Shown piece by piece: positions 37,523-50,926 of a stretch of DNA of 64,000 nt. Under the pieces are notes generated by a model, which was not told the DNA's origin, ran no database searches, and saw only the letters and a program-made list of their open reading frames with translations. Source of the stretch: Himantopus leucocephalus (Eukaryota; Chordata; Aves; Charadriiformes; Recurvirostridae); assembly GCA_003993805.1 (NCBI GenBank), contig RSEF01000004.1, positions 7,945,689-8,009,688 of the forward strand. The letters are read 5' to 3'. The position numbers were made by a program, and so were the translations under genes. Position 1 is the first letter of the stretch, and every line of letters starts with the position of its first letter.

Positions 37523-38833
37523 ATAGGATTTCAGTTTTTCTCAAGAGGATTTGCCTTTCGGCTAAAATGCAGTTTGTACGTAGGTAATCATCATCTCAGA
37601 TTTTATATTGGTTGTTAACCTAGCAGTCTTTATCGTTGAGGTATAATCATGAGATTTTGATGTAGTTAAAGTTTATGAACAATTACACAGTTCTAAAATC
37701 CCAAATGGTGGTAACCTTGAACATTATTACTGAGATTCTTGAAGTCTAGTCCTTGCTAATGAAGGGCCTGAGTAAAAAGGAGAAGAAACAAAACCTTGTC
37801 AAATTTCAGGATGTTTAAAATAAAATCAGTGATAAGAGTTGTATGTGATAGCGGTAGAGCATTTTTCATCCTGTTGTACCACATTTAGCAATACAGTCAT
37901 CTTGTGTACATTCGAGATCAAAGGGATTTTTGTACTCACTCAGATTGATAATGAAGTGACACAAAACTGGTTTCTTACGGTGAGGCATGAGAACATTTTT
38001 ATGCCTATGTAAAACAGTTGTGTGTCTCATAAGTCTTCTCTAATACTAAAATTTCCTTGAACTGGGATGCACAAAGGTTGATGTCCCTTCTAAATTTGTA
38101 ATTGCCACTGTGATGATTCTGGATGCTCTTTGTAGCTATAGATATGTAATCAGTTTTTAAGTCCTGTTATTAGTAATGGTTGTGGCTGTGGCTTTTAATG
38201 TAAGGAAAGTACTAGTTGGTTTTGAGTCTTCCACACATTAATTTCAGCAGACGTTATGCTAGTTCTAGTATGGGTCTTTTAGCTTTAATACATGTATGAA
38301 TCCTACGTAGTAATTTTTTATGTTTATTTTCAGTCATATTGAACTTTTTGAGATTTGAGATCTCTGGTACCCTGAGAGCTGATTTTTATGCCACTGAAAT
38401 ACTCCAAACCAAAAAGTGAAACTGCAACAGTCGGGTAAATTTCTCCCTCCAAAGCAGCTTCTAATTACCATCTTGAATATTAAATAGTGGCTTAAATATA
38501 TTGACATTTGTTTGTGTATTCAGTTTTCTGGAATCCTTTATACTATTCCTAAGTAATAATAGTTCCTATAATAAAATATGATCTCTTGAATCTTAAAACA
38601 CCTTCTTGAACACTCCTTGAAGATGCTAGGAATGCTAGTTCAGACATATATGTATATAAAGGACATAGTTTCAAAGGTCTTTAAGCATGTGCTGTGACAG
38701 GCTTTTCTCTTCATCTTGCTGAATTCCTTCCATTCTGTTGTCTTGTTGATGGTCACATCGCTGCTAATCATTCTCATACACTTAGGTTTCTCAGATCCAT
38801 CCTAAGGTTTTCGGGACACTTGGGCCAAGAACC

Positions 38834-38861
38834 TTTTTTTTTTTTTTAAAAAAAAAAAAAA
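38834..38861. repeat. Perfect T14-A14 palindrome
   Basis: Fourteen T are followed directly by fourteen A, a 28-bp perfect palindrome. It could arise from two poly(A) tails in opposite orientation or from slippage. No retroelement sequence is recognisable on either side. Confidence 0.9.
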
Positions 38862-41800
38862 TAATCAAAAGTTCAGATCATACTTCTGAATGTATGTTCC
38901 TGTAGATCTTCTGGAATTAACTGCTTAGGAAAACTCTGTAACTAGTAGTTGAGTTGACAGTCAGGACCACCTGTACAAGGATTTATTGCATTAGGATGAA
39001 GAGCTTACATGGGAGCAAGAAAGACATAAGACATGAGTCTGTGCACAGCCTTACTGTATTCATTGGCTCCTAGTGATTGATGCTGTTTAACTACTAAAGT
39101 ACCAAGGAATGAGTTATCATTATGAGTGATCATATCATTAGATGTAGGATAGTACTGTTCGCTGTTAATGATTCTTACTGCAGATAGTGTTGATATTTGA
39201 AATAAATCCCTAAATATTCTTGGCACCAGTGTGCCACCAGCTTTATGCTGTTCTGGACACATTGCTTAATTGCTTGTTTCTGTCCTATTTACCTGCCTGA
39301 TTCCAGGTTAGTTTATGATGCTAATTCCATCTTGAGACACTTGGATGACCCTGTTCCCTTGAATGATGTACAGGGTCTTTGCTTTCTTTCCAAATACAGT
39401 GAATAATACACAGGCATAATCAATTATCTCCTCAAAGTTTTTCATTGTGTTTTAATATCTCATAATGTGCCTAATACATTAAGGAACAAGATAAATATGT
39501 TGACAAGAACTATAAATGACTTTGGTATCGACCATCTGTCATTTTAATTAGGAAATCTGTGAATACACTGCAATAAATTTGTTCATTTAGAAATTAATAT
39601 AGGTACCTAGTCAGGGTATACTGTTAGTTTTGAAATTCTTAAAATGGCAGTATTGGCAGATGCTAAACACAAAAATAAGTGAAGCAGCTGGACTAGAAAT
39701 GGGATATTGTTAAATATGCTCCTGGTTTATCATTTTCTCTTTTAGAAACGTTTTCTTTGAAGTGAGATGGCAATGAAATTGGTCAGTTAGTGGATTTGTC
39801 TTGATAATTTCTATCTGCTGAATAATTACACAGTTAATTTTTATAACTAAAAGCTGGGAATCCAGGACATAATTCATGAAACTTTAATACCCTAATTTTA
39901 AATTGTTCGTTCACTGATGTAATTAATAATTGAATTTACTTCCTAGGGGCTGCTGTAATACAACACTGAAGACTCTGATTCTTTGCAGCCAGAACTGTTA
40001 AACAGAATGGTGTCAAAGGCTACCTGCTGTCTCATCCCTTTGATGGAGCAGAAACTCTCCCTGTAAGATGATTTGATATCCAGTGTTTTTAGTTTTCTGT
40101 CTTTTCTGAGACGACAACAAATAGCAGTAATTGTAACAAGGGCTGTTACCAGAAAAAATATTTGACTGGGCAAAATCACCCACAGTTACAAGCCAAAGAT
40201 GAAGACCTCTTTAATTTAAAACAAACTAAAAAACAAAAACAGAAACCCAACCCCAACACACCATCCCCACCCTCCAAAAAAAACCCCAGAACAAACAAAC
40301 CCAAACTAAATAGATGTAGTTCAGGTTTAAACTCGTGGCTTAAGTTGAGAAAATTCCCTGTTACTAGTTCTAGTGGTTAGGATACTTTATATGGGATACA
40401 GGATACTTTATTATGGAAGTGCAGGAAAAAAAAGGATGACTGCATTGTCTCTGAGATCACTCCTCCTGTTGATTACCTCCTTTCTAGTTCTATTTGTTTC
40501 AAAACTCATAAGATGCAAATTAAGGGGTGGCAGAATATTTTGCTTGTAGGTGTGGTTTGCAGTAAGACTTGTGATCGCAGAACTTGCCATATTTGAGGCT
40601 GTTGTGTAGATCACTTCAATCCTGAGGCTGGTTTGGAGCTGTCAGTGCATATCAGTGCTGTATAGAGCTGCCATCACCTCTGCTAAATTGCTGCTTTCTT
40701 TTTTTTCCCTCCCTGTGTTGTGCAATTGAGAATCAAAGGAATCCCAGCTGTATTTCCTGAACTATTTCTTGTTATGGAAATTAGGCGCAGAGGAGAGAAT
40801 TGTTTCATGCCACCCAAGGACTCCTGCAGTTGTTCATTTTGTGCAGTTTTCTGCCTTGTGTTGTCCGAGCAGTTGAAACTGCTGTTGATCCTCAGTTCCT
40901 GTATGGGGAGTTTTTAAGACAAATGCCTTAGCAATCATGACTGGAAAAGCAGAAGTTTCTAGGTGTTGGACTGAAGTGTGTTTTATGAAAGCATCTCTGC
41001 TAAAAATATAGTCCATTTACATCTGGCTAGGTTTTTTTTCAGTGGAGAGTAGTACAACCTGGTGTTCACTGCTGTCATTTTTTTTCTGCATACTAACTAT
41101 TGAGCTAGTTGTGCAGTTGCCATTAGTGCAGTTTCTGTGACATTTCTGTCAGCACTTTCACCAAGGTCTACTCTTCTTCTCTAGCAAAGAAGGATCTCTT
41201 TAACTTTTAACTCTGCTTATGAATCTTTCTTACATACTTTCTAATTTGTTACTAATAATACTAACTTGAAGTGCTTCACCTCATTCTGGAGAGGTATGAC
41301 AGCTGTTAAATTTTCCAAGATTCTCTCTTTTAACTAACTCGGATTTCTTAATTTAGAATGTTAAAGGTTTTCCTTAATGATAGAATGACAAATTCTCAGT
41401 GTGATAGGTAAATAAAGGAGATTGTAAGATAATGCCATGTTAATTCAGTAATTTCAATTGATCAGGCAGTTGAATAGTCTCTATAGTATTTTGGTTTTGC
41501 TCAAGAAAGAGAGAGAAAGGAGTATCCTTCCATTTCCAATCTCGGTCTCTCTTCAAAATATATATCTATATGATTGGCAACTGAGGATGTGAACATTGGG
41601 CAGTTGCTGTGTTGCATAAGCCAGTAAGAAAGAGTTAGATAATGCAAGTATCTCCCTTTCTTGAATTGTTAAAAATAGCATAGAAATAAAATTGCAGAGT
41701 TATCCTTTCGTATCTTTCCCATCCTTGCTTCAGGTCACTCACTGATGAGCTTGCTTCTTTTTGTGCATGAGTGCATTTATCTTGATACGGGGGGTTTTTA

Positions 41801-43651
41801 CCAAGTGACTTCTTCCCTCCCGAAACTCACATCATGCCCTGTGTAGTAGTTCTAATGGAAATAAATTCCTAAGAATTGTAGACTGACTCAGTAGAAGGCA
41901 AGCCTACAGGTTTATAATGAGGAGGGACTTCATATAATGACACAGACATGCATACAGTGATCCCTTGAATGATGGCTGGAAGGAGGAGTTCCCATTTAAG
42001 TGGAACAGCACATCAGATTAATTTATTTTTCTAAAATAATCTGTTTCTGCATATTTTAATGTCTAAATGTTGTGGGTTTTCTGCCTTTGTCTAGGCTAAT
42101 GTATTTGATACTGATCGTCAAATTTCTGAGGAAATATATCTTTTCTCCTTTGAGAAATAGAGCACTCAGGAGATAGTTATGAAAAATCTTGATCTGAGAA
42201 TAATTGTGTCCCCAGGCTATGCCAGCCATTGCTACAGTTGAGTTTGTCAATGCCTACATTATATAGTCATATCTAAATAAACTCTGTCTATCATTTCATA
42301 GTGCTACAGCAAAAGCAGAGATTTTTGTTGCTGTTGGGTCAGGCTAGAACAGAATTGTATTAGTGGTATTAAAACCTGTTTTAATAGAATGACTAGTTAA
42401 AGTCACGGTGGGTTTCCCTACTCTCCTCTGCTACTGTTGCCCCTTTTTCCTAGAAGTCTGCTTGGTTTGATGGACATCTTTATTCCTACCACCTCTTCAG
42501 GCTTCCCCCTTGGGTCTGTGCTCCCAGTATGAATAGGAATACTGTGCCAGCTTCTTGGTTGTGGCCCCATGCATATCTGAGCTTGAAGATACCTAGGGAA
42601 GTCCCTATTGTGGTCTGCTGTGCAGGTCCAGTATATTCCCTCTTTTAGCGTGTTGTGCTGCCAGGCCTGGTGCTAGCATGTGCATCACCTGTGCTTAGCA
42701 TAAGAGGGGAAATAAGACTTGGAAGGATTTTACTGAGTGTTGGAAAGTTCAGGGAGGGATGGATCCCCAGCTTAATCCCTAGTGTAAGAGTAGTCTGTAT
42801 GCTAGCAGGTCAGAGACTACTGGAGAGTGCATCAACAGCTGTGGGAAAAGAGGGCAGAAACAGACTGCAAGAGTTTTGTGATCAGTACCTTAAATTTTGA
42901 ATGTTAGAAACCTTTCCAGGATTTGCAGTGTCACCAGAGAAATCATGCAGTTAACTTCACAGAATGGAAAAGAATAGGAGACATTTAGTTTGCTTTTGGG
43001 ATTCAGATACACTGGAAGAAGGCAGAGGTACTGCACTGTAATTGTCCTACAACTGTTGTTAGGATTTTCACCATGACGTTTTCTAGCTGCTTCATGTTTA
43101 TTTAAAATATTTGCGTTACTGAATGGACTTACATTGTGTAAACACCTTAAATTCTGGTCATACTCAAGTAAAATCAAGGGAAGATTTTCATACACTGCAT
43201 TAAAGTTTGATTTAATATCTAGCAAATGAGGTAGTGGCAATGTTAAAAATAACAAGTTTTCTTATTCCTAGAGTTCAATACTGAGAAACTTACTGAAGTA
43301 GGTGGTGTTGGTGTGGGAGAACAAGACAGATGATAGGGGAAGAAGGGCTTCATTTCAACAATCAAATGTATAATATATAATGGTAAAACCTGCTTGCAGG
43401 TAGAACCACTACCTCTTTTATTTTTTTAAATAGATCATTTGTTTTAATGGAGGCATCAAATTGTATGTCTACAGAGAATAACAAGTGATGTTACTACCCC
43501 CAGAGGGGCAGTATGCCGTACACAGTCTCAAGATATTTACCTATTATAATCATACCACATAATCTGGGAGCAACAGATTTAAAACAAACTATTGCTGAGT
43601 TTTCCAGGGAGCAGCACTGCACAGTAAAGGAGATTTCCTTAAGATTGTCAC
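38862..43651. other. Non-coding sequence with an A/C-rich tract
   Basis: 40218-40310 is nearly only A and C (AAACCCAACCCCAACACACC and similar), the complement of the T/G-rich tracts elsewhere. The 81-codon frame at 42655-42900 opens with GTG and has no motif. I recognise no gene. Confidence 0.45.
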
Positions 43652-43688
43652 ATTCTTTCTACTTTTGCACTGCAAAAGTAGAAAGAAT
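43652..43688. repeat. Near-perfect palindrome with 18-bp arms
   Basis: ATTCTTTCTACTTTTGCA (43652-43669), one C, then its exact reverse complement (43671-43688). Arms this long with a one-base spacer can extrude as a cruciform. Confidence 0.92.
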
Positions 43689-44775
43689 TTTTAACTTGAC
43701 TTCATTGCAAACAGGGTTGGGAAATAATCATGAGATTTACCTGCACAGACAGTCTATTTGCTCATATTTCACCTAATGGTAATGAAAAATGAGTGCTATT
43801 TTCCTTGCTTGTCAAAAACAAGTTATTTAACCCTGATGAATGGAGAGTATGATAATGTAGGTGATATTTTTACAGCTGGTGATACAGAGTTGTAGAAACT
43901 CTAATTTACTGTGCAACTCCAGGACACAAATATGGTAAGGGACACCTTTTATTTAATAGAAAATTTTTCTTTTACTTTGCAAGAGCTACTTTCACAGAGT
44001 TTGTCATCTACAAGTAACTCCTGACACTATTAAAGTTAGCATGAGTTTTGAAACTCAGTTTGAGGTGTAGATTGACCCTGATTGTAAGCAGTATGATGAG
44101 TCCTCTCTCGTTATAGAACTGAACTCTCACTTCATAGGAATCCAGCTGTAACTGAGCAGTGCCTGCCATGCTCTAAGTAGTCTGCGTGAGCTTTCTGACT
44201 GTTCTCAGATGGTTAACTTTATAAAACATACTCATGACTATTTGCATGAACTTTCTTTGAACTAAAAATGTGTTTATGTATTGGTTTCCCAAAGGGTACT
44301 GTTGTGTAATGTGAAGATGCAAACTTTGTAAGTGAGCTAGTGTAGGTGTAATCCACAACTTCTGTAGTCTTTCATCAGTAAATCTAGCTTCAACCATTTT
44401 TTTTTTTCTGATCAGCAAGAAAAATTTGCTCGTTGAACAACTACTGAAAAATCCCCATGATTTTGTACGGTTTACAAATAAATGTAATGAAATCTGTCAC
44501 AATTGGCATTCCTACTAAGGACCGAAGGTGATGAAAGTTTTGGTGTTTGGGAATTAGGTATATTAGTAGTCTTGGATGAAAAGTTTACTTTATGGCTGTT
44601 TCAAGGTAGTTTTATTTTACTACATCCACAGATAAACAAATGCAAACTAATAATGTCTTCACCTAGAATTAAGACCTTCTTAGGCAATTTTAATAAGGAT
44701 CATTTTAAGTGAGAATATAATGATACTGTTTAGAGACCAGTAAAACTTGTCTATTTGCAAGTTTCCTACTTAATG

Positions 44776-45115
44776 AATTCCCGAGAAACTTGATGGATAA
44801 AGACATAAAAGAAGCCTACCTCTAGTGCAGAACTTTGAAAGACTGACAGATAGAGAGATAAAAGGGATTAAATATAAGAAAGATAAAAACTGCAAAGGAT
44901 TAAAAAGAAGTCTGAAGTAATAATATGGATTTAGGAATAAAAATGGTACAAAATGACAAGAGAAGAGGATGAAGGGTTTCAGGAATAAGATCAATTTAAC
45001 AGTAAAAGCAATGGAAGCTGACAGGGAAAGGAGGGGAAGGCTGCAAGGAAAGATAAAAACTGGAAATAAAGATGTACTAAACTGAGGAGGAAAAGGAAGT
45101 CCAAGATCCATTTAC
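44776..45115 (+). repeat. Purine-rich block
   Basis: About 340 bases are dominated by A and G on the plus strand. AAAGATAAAAACTG occurs twice (near 44880 and 45050), which suggests old internal duplication. The 113-codon minus frame here is made of F, L, S and P and is an effect of composition. Confidence 0.6.
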
Positions 45116-45637
45116 AAATAAAAGCACCAGTACTTAAAAAGACAATGTGTTGCTGTGGATGTGATGTTGTTTTCACAGGCTATTAGTTTTGTGTCTTGGA
45201 TAGTATTTAAGTTTTTTTCTGTCTATTAAACAAAAGAAGCCTTAAGGAAAGTATCTATACTTCCATTCTTGTGGAAATCTAAATATTGACAGCCTAGTAG
45301 GCACCAAAATGATAATTAAACCTTGGTGTGTCTCCTTCAGTCATAGTGCATATGGGATGAATCGAATTTAACCTCTCTTACGTTTGTCTGCTACGTCTGT
45401 ATGGCTTCACTGGGCAAAAAAGCTTCAGGAAAAGTGAGATGAGGCAGTCAATTTCAGCTGTTTTTCATAGGTGTTGTTAATATGCATTCTTCCTAAATAA
45501 GTATTTCTCAGTTGACAGGCATATTGATTAATATCTGCCTGGATGTAAATATTATCTCTGTAGTCTGTCCTTTCCTTCTCCTGTTGGTAGTAGTAGTATG
45601 AATATTGTTCTGAACAGGTCAGCCCGGAAGTGGTCAG

Positions 45638-45694
45638 GCAGTTGGGCTAGACAGTCGCTGTAGAACCCTTCCAGCTAAACTATTCTGTTCTATT
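45638..45694 (+). mobile_element. Short CR1 LINE 3' end, sense
   Basis: GCAGTTGGGCTAGACAGTCG, then AGAACCCTTCCAGCTAAAC and ATTCTGTTCTATTG, correspond to the last 55-60 bases of CR1. Heavily truncated. Confidence 0.6.
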
Positions 45695-46315
45695 GAACAT
45701 GTGTGCCCAGAGTAGATGAGTCACTGTCAGCACCTCTAAAGTCATCTTTTTTTTTGTTTCAGAACCTTTCCTGTATTTCGTCACCTTTTCATTTGTCTTA
45801 CATCTGATTTGTGGATTTTGCTATACCCGTTTAAATTGAGCTGAGTATTTTTTATAATGGCAGAAAATCAATTATTCCCTTCTTGGTTTACCTGGAAAAA
45901 GGTTACATAGAGGATCTTATACTTCTCTAATTCATGTTGGAGGGTTTAATGAGAATGAGTTACCTGTATACATGCCTCATAGTTCTTAATTAAAACTCCG
46001 TTACATTGCTATTTTGGTTATTTACAGTATAGTAATCAAATATCAACAGGTAGCAAGGTAGATAACATGTTTCTGCATTTTACCAATACAGTATAAAGCT
46101 ATTGTTCTTTTGAGCTGCTGTGTAAGTTACTGAATGTCGGGTTTCAGCCATTCAGCAGGCAGTGGCATTGCATTTATTTTTAATGTAAGGCATGTATCTG
46201 CCAAATGGAAGAACACCCACAATGCACAGTAGGTGGGTTTTGACTGAACAATTTGATGTTCTCTCAGCCATTGGTACTGCATTTTTTTTAAAAAGAAAAA
46301 GTGTATATAATTGCT

Positions 46316-46347
46316 AAAGAAAAAAAAAGAAAAAAAAACAAAAAAGG
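46316..46347. repeat. A-rich tract
   Basis: Two runs of nine A separated by a G, then CAAAAAAGG. Low complexity. Confidence 0.85.
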
Positions 46348-47677
46348 AGATCTGAGTAGGTTAGTGTTCCAGGCAGTCAAGTATTTTCTCAGATGCTTTA
46401 GTCATGGCTGTGGCATAAATTTGTTTACACTTGTGCTGAGCTTTTATCAGAGGTGCTTACCAGACCAATGAGTTTCTTAGCACAGAGTAATGTCACAGTT
46501 GTGGCTTATAATTCTAAAACATTTTTAATATGCTATTAAGTTCATAGTTTTTTTATCTGTGTTTATAAAGGTGGTGGTAATCTTTTGCACTGGCTGTTAT
46601 GCTGCACAGGCACAGAATTCTGGCCTTTAAGTACTTCTAGAGTATGTTTGCATGGTACTGGTCGTAACTTCAGGAGAGTGAAAGCTATATAAAGCTATTT
46701 AAAGCTTCAGGTATGTAGTTGCTCAGGGAACTCCCCTGGCAGTCTGTGGTTTCATTAAAGTGGCTCTTTAAAAGAAAACGGCAGGGCACTAGGAATCTAG
46801 TGTCACTAAGAAAAGTGTTAATAGCTTGGTATTTTCCACACCCATTCAAAATATTGTCAGAATTGGAAGGCATTTTAGAAATAAACGTTGAGAGAAGAAA
46901 TTAGAAAGATTGAGATGTTTTTGTTCAAAGTGTAGTGCTAAAATGAGCCATTACCAAAAGAAGATGAAGTAAATGTATCAGTAACTGCAGTTCAGCTTGC
47001 ACATGAAAATGGCAACAATAAGAGTAATGTGGGATTTTGCTTGCTGTTCATAAAGGTGCTAATTTTGATAAATGACTCAATTGGTATGCATGAAGAAGCA
47101 GTTATTGCATGGAAATGGCTCTTGTTTACAGTAGACCTGAGTGCATGAACCAAACAATTGGCCGCTTACAGAAGTGGATAGTATTGGTATGCAATACAGC
47201 TGTCATCAAAAGTGGGGCAAAGTTTCCAATGATGTGCAAGCTTTTAAGAGACAGTTGAACAGTTAGGAAAATCTTGTATTTGAAGTTTCCAGTTCAATTT
47301 GCAGTTAATACAAAACTTCTATCAGTTACCTATAGCTCACAAGAGCAGGTGAAACATACATTATGCACTTTCATAAATAGGTAGAGTGAGCCCGGAGTCC
47401 TAACTTCTACTGAGTATTTTCTTTAAACAAGCACTTCAGACATTTAAAAATGCCTTTTCATCATTCTGCAGTTGCTGTACCTGTTTGCTGCATTTTTTTT
47501 CTGTTGTGCCTGTTAATATATGTATTTTTCCCCATTTGCTTTTTATTCTTCTTGTGGTGTTTACCTTTTGCCTTAACTGTCTCTTGCCCCATCTCTCCTT
47601 TATTGAAGTCATGATTACAGCGGCTCAAATCTTGCGAGGGGAGACACACACACTTATCAAAAGGTGCTCATAATCTG

Positions 47678-47690
47678 CCCCCCCCCCCCC
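47678..47690. repeat. C13 homopolymer
   Basis: Thirteen C in a row, which is prone to length error in sequencing. Confidence 0.9.
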
Positions 47691-47862
47691 TTGAGATTGT
47701 TTAATTTTTACCTTGTCTTTCCTACTCATTATTTACACTTACTTTCTTCTCCATGTCTAAGTGCAAAAGCTCTCGATAAGTACCCTAACCTCTACTGATG
47801 GTCTGTTGTCTGGAGACAGTTGCTTTTCCAGAGACTGTGCAGATAACTTGCATATCCCAAGT

Positions 47863-48720
47863 CGCAGAATCACAGAGTGGTAGGGGTTGGAGTGGACCTC
47901 TGGAGACCATCTAGTCCAACTCCTCTGCTAAAGGAGGGTCACCTAGAGCAGGTTGCACAGGATTGCGTCCAGGTGGGTTTTGAATATCTTTCATAAGATC
48001 CCCTCTGTCTTCTCTTCTCCAGGCTAAATAGACCCAGGTCTCAACCTTTCCTCATAAGAGAGGTGCTCCATTCCCTTGGTCATCTTCGTAGCTGGACTCT
48101 CTCCAGTAACTCCCTGTCTTTCTTAAACTGGGGTGCCTAGAACTGCACACAGGACTCCACATGTGGCCTCACCAGGGCGGAGTAGAGGGGAAGGATAACT
48201 TCCTTTGGCCTGCTGGCCACACTCTTTTTAATGCACCCTAGGATACCATTGGCCTTCTCGGCCTTAAGGGCACATTGCTGGTTCATGGTCAGCTTGTTGT
48301 CCACCAGGACTCCGGGTCCCTTTCCACAGAACTGGTCTCCAGGAGATTCGACCCCTAACTTGTACTGGTGCATGGGGTTATTCCTCCCCAGATGCAGTAC
48401 CCCACACTTGCCCTTGTTGAACTTCATTAGGTTCCTCTCTGCCCAGCTCTCTAGCCTGTCCAGGTCTTGCTGTATGGCGGCACAGTTTTGTGGTGTGTCA
48501 GCCACTCCTCCCAGTTTTGTGTCACCAGCAAGCTTGCTGAGGGTACACTCTGTCCCCTCATCCAGGTCGTTGATGAACATGTCGAACAAGACTGGTCCCA
48601 GCGCTGACCCCTGGGGAACACCACTAGCTACAGGCCTCCAACTAGACCCCGCGCTGCTGATCACAACCCTCTAAGCTCTGCCATTCAGCCACTTCTCAAT
48701 CTACCTCACTGTCCATCTCT
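47863..48720 (-). mobile_element. CR1 LINE fragment with reverse-transcriptase remnant, antisense, dead
   Basis: The largest element here, read from 48720 down to 47863. It starts inside the ORF2 reverse transcriptase (WTVR, stop, IEKWLNGRA, stop), then [16 protein letters not shown], which keeps the GVPQGS motif, [15 protein letters not shown], and LAGDTKLGG where the family has F/YADDTK. Next come [36 protein letters not shown] and [12 protein letters not shown], then a stop in place of W. About 200 bp between the ORF2 end and the 3' UTR are missing near 47990. The 3' UTR ends with an ATTCTG octamer tail. Three in-frame stops, a lost catalytic aspartate and the deletion make it inactive. 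Confidence 0.95.
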
Positions 48721-50605
48721 TTCTGGCAGATTACTTGAATCGCTTCAGAAAAGTTATTTTTGCCTGTACAGACTTCCTCCATGTGGATAAGTTGTTTGGG
48801 TTTTTTTTCTCATTCTCCATTTTACACACATGTGAGCGTGTGCACAAGATCACTATTTCATTAGGTTGTGTGTCATGGTAGAAATAGTGAGGAACCGAGT
48901 TGTTGAAGATGACTAGGGGAAACAGATGTAGAAGAATCTTTCAGGCCTTGTGCAGAAAAGCTGACTGCAGCATGCTCTGAAAAATTAAACCAGCCAGTTG
49001 CTTAAGCTAGGACAGGGTTGTGCTTATGAGCTGTTACCTCATTGCATAGGATATGGTTGAAGTGAGGTAGCAGGCCCAAAGAAGTAGAAGCACATAACTT
49101 AAATACCTGGTTTCTGTGACTGAATTGTTAAGAGAGGAAAGCTTCAAATCATTATTATTTTGTAACTTTGTGAAAGGAAGAGAACATGAAATCTGTTTTC
49201 AGCAATCAAAATACCTTGGAGGAAGAAACTAAGAACTCATGAGAGAAATGGTTAGAATCATGGGAAATCGCTTCTTTGGTGTTCTGTAAGAGCTGTGTCA
49301 TCAATGTCATGGTGGACTGGCACCGCAATATTTTTCTGCTCTCTTCACACAGTCACTTAGAAAGGAAGTCAGTTCAGAGAAAATTATTTCTAATTACACA
49401 GAGATATAAAATTTTAGAGTGGGGCACTGGGATTTAGCCATGTGACACCCATTAATGTTAATGGAACTCATGCAGCTAAATCACTCTTCACTTTTATGGA
49501 AAGGTATCCTAGAGAGTTTACATAAAGACATAGTTGTCTGTCACACAGCTGGACTATAAATCATTGCTACTATGTGTACAAGTAACATAGCAGGAGAAAT
49601 GAACAATTTAGTAGTGATATGTTTTTCTGAGCTTTGTGGAAAGCCACTTTTCATGTACTTGAAGGCTGTAATTTTTGTAATGCTTTTTGGTAATTAGCAA
49701 TTTGAGCATGTTAATAATTTGGAGTGGTCATGCTGTTGTTCATTGTCACAAGAAGTGATGTGCTCAGTCAGCATCTCTGTAATGGTTGTGATTCTAAGGT
49801 AAGCTGTAAGGTTAAACAGTATTCTGATTGATAGAGAGTCTTTCAGCTCCTTGCCTAACGTGATTCCCCTATTCACATTGCCTGTCTTTAATGGCTTTTC
49901 TTCCTCTACTGTTAGGGAAAATATGAGCATTTAAAGCCCAGCAGCTGTTACAGGATAGAGTAGGATAGATCTCAGTCTCACATATCACAGTAGTTAGAAA
50001 TGTCTTAAATTATGATTGCATAAAAAAAAATCTGCAAGTTTCTCACAATGAGTTGCTGGTTTTTGTCAGCTTGGTGTGTTTCCAGTCGGTTAAATCATTA
50101 GCCTTTAGAAAGCTTTGCTAAGTAAATTCCTGTTACATTAAGGCACGTCTGGTGAGTGAAGTGCCTAATTCCAAGACAAAATATGATCAGAAGATCAGTT
50201 ATCTGCCTCTAAGGTAATTCTTACGCATATTTGTGCAATGAAATGCTTGGAATATGAATCTGTATTATACGGGTTTAATCATGTTCTATGTCAGAGAATA
50301 CATACTGTGTGTCGTGTATGTACTTCTTTGTCTTACAACCTGTTGGTCATTTTATTTCAGAAATTCCAAGATACCTATGTTTTGGATGTCTTCCTTAGAG
50401 CTAAGGATGCGGGTATGTGTGCTGTCTAGAGCAAAGCATAAATCCATGTGGCTTCAACAGGAATTGGGTCAGACTTTGTACAACTGTTATTTGGAGACCT
50501 TTGATCACAGTATCAACTGCTGCTCTTCCTTGAAGGAAAATTCCCAAATCAAACTTTTGTTGAAGAAATATTTTTTTTTTTACTCCTATATCTGTTTTTA
50601 TTTCG
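48721..50605. other. Non-coding unique sequence
   Basis: AT-rich, with no recognisable feature. The 125-codon plus frame at 50254-50631 ends in low-complexity sequence and overlaps a second frame, so it is not supported as a gene. Confidence 0.45.
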
Positions 50606-50657
50606 AAAAAAACCCAAAACACGACAAATAAAACAACCCAAAAGTAACTAAAAAAAT
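50606..50657. repeat. A/C-rich low-complexity tract
   Basis: Irregular AAACCCAAAAC-type sequence. A second tract of the same kind is at 50787-50824 (AACCCAAGCAAACAACC), directly before a CR1 fragment. From here on, A/C-rich tracts rather than T/G-rich ones dominate the plus strand. Confidence 0.8.
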
Positions 50658-50825
50658 AGCAGAAGCACAACCAGATCTGGATGAAGAATTCTGTCATATG
50701 AATTCCTGGTTAACAGATAAGGTCTTTACATTTTGTTTTTGCAGCAGAATATCTCGGGGAGTGGTATTACAGATAAAACACTACTTTAAAAAAAACCCAA
50801 GCAAACAACCAAACATAACCACACA

Positions 50826-50916
50826 TTTGTGGCTCGACAGCTGCCTGGCGGAGAAGGACTGGGCGTGTTGGTGGCCAGCTGGCTGAATATGAGCTGGCAG
50901 TGTGCCCAGGTGGCCC
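50826..50916 (+). mobile_element. CR1 LINE ORF2 fragment, sense, ends at a gap
   Basis: The plus strand encodes WLDSCLAEKD, then after a one-base deletion GVLVASWLNMSWQCAQVA in another frame. Both pieces match the CR1 ORF2 segment where LDSCLAEKDLGVLV and QCAQVAKKANG occur. The element should continue into the 10-N gap, but the far side shows no CR1. Confidence 0.85.
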
Positions 50917-50926
50917 NNNNNNNNNN
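50917..50926. other. Assembly gap, 10 N
   Basis: Ten N interrupt a CR1 fragment. The sequence on the right (CTCCACGTGAGCAGG and onward) is not CR1 on either strand, so the real gap is probably longer than ten bases or the join is wrong. Confidence 0.98.

Noticed and set aside
50254..50631. 125-codon plus frame
   Set aside because: Ends in low-complexity K/F-rich sequence and overlaps another frame.
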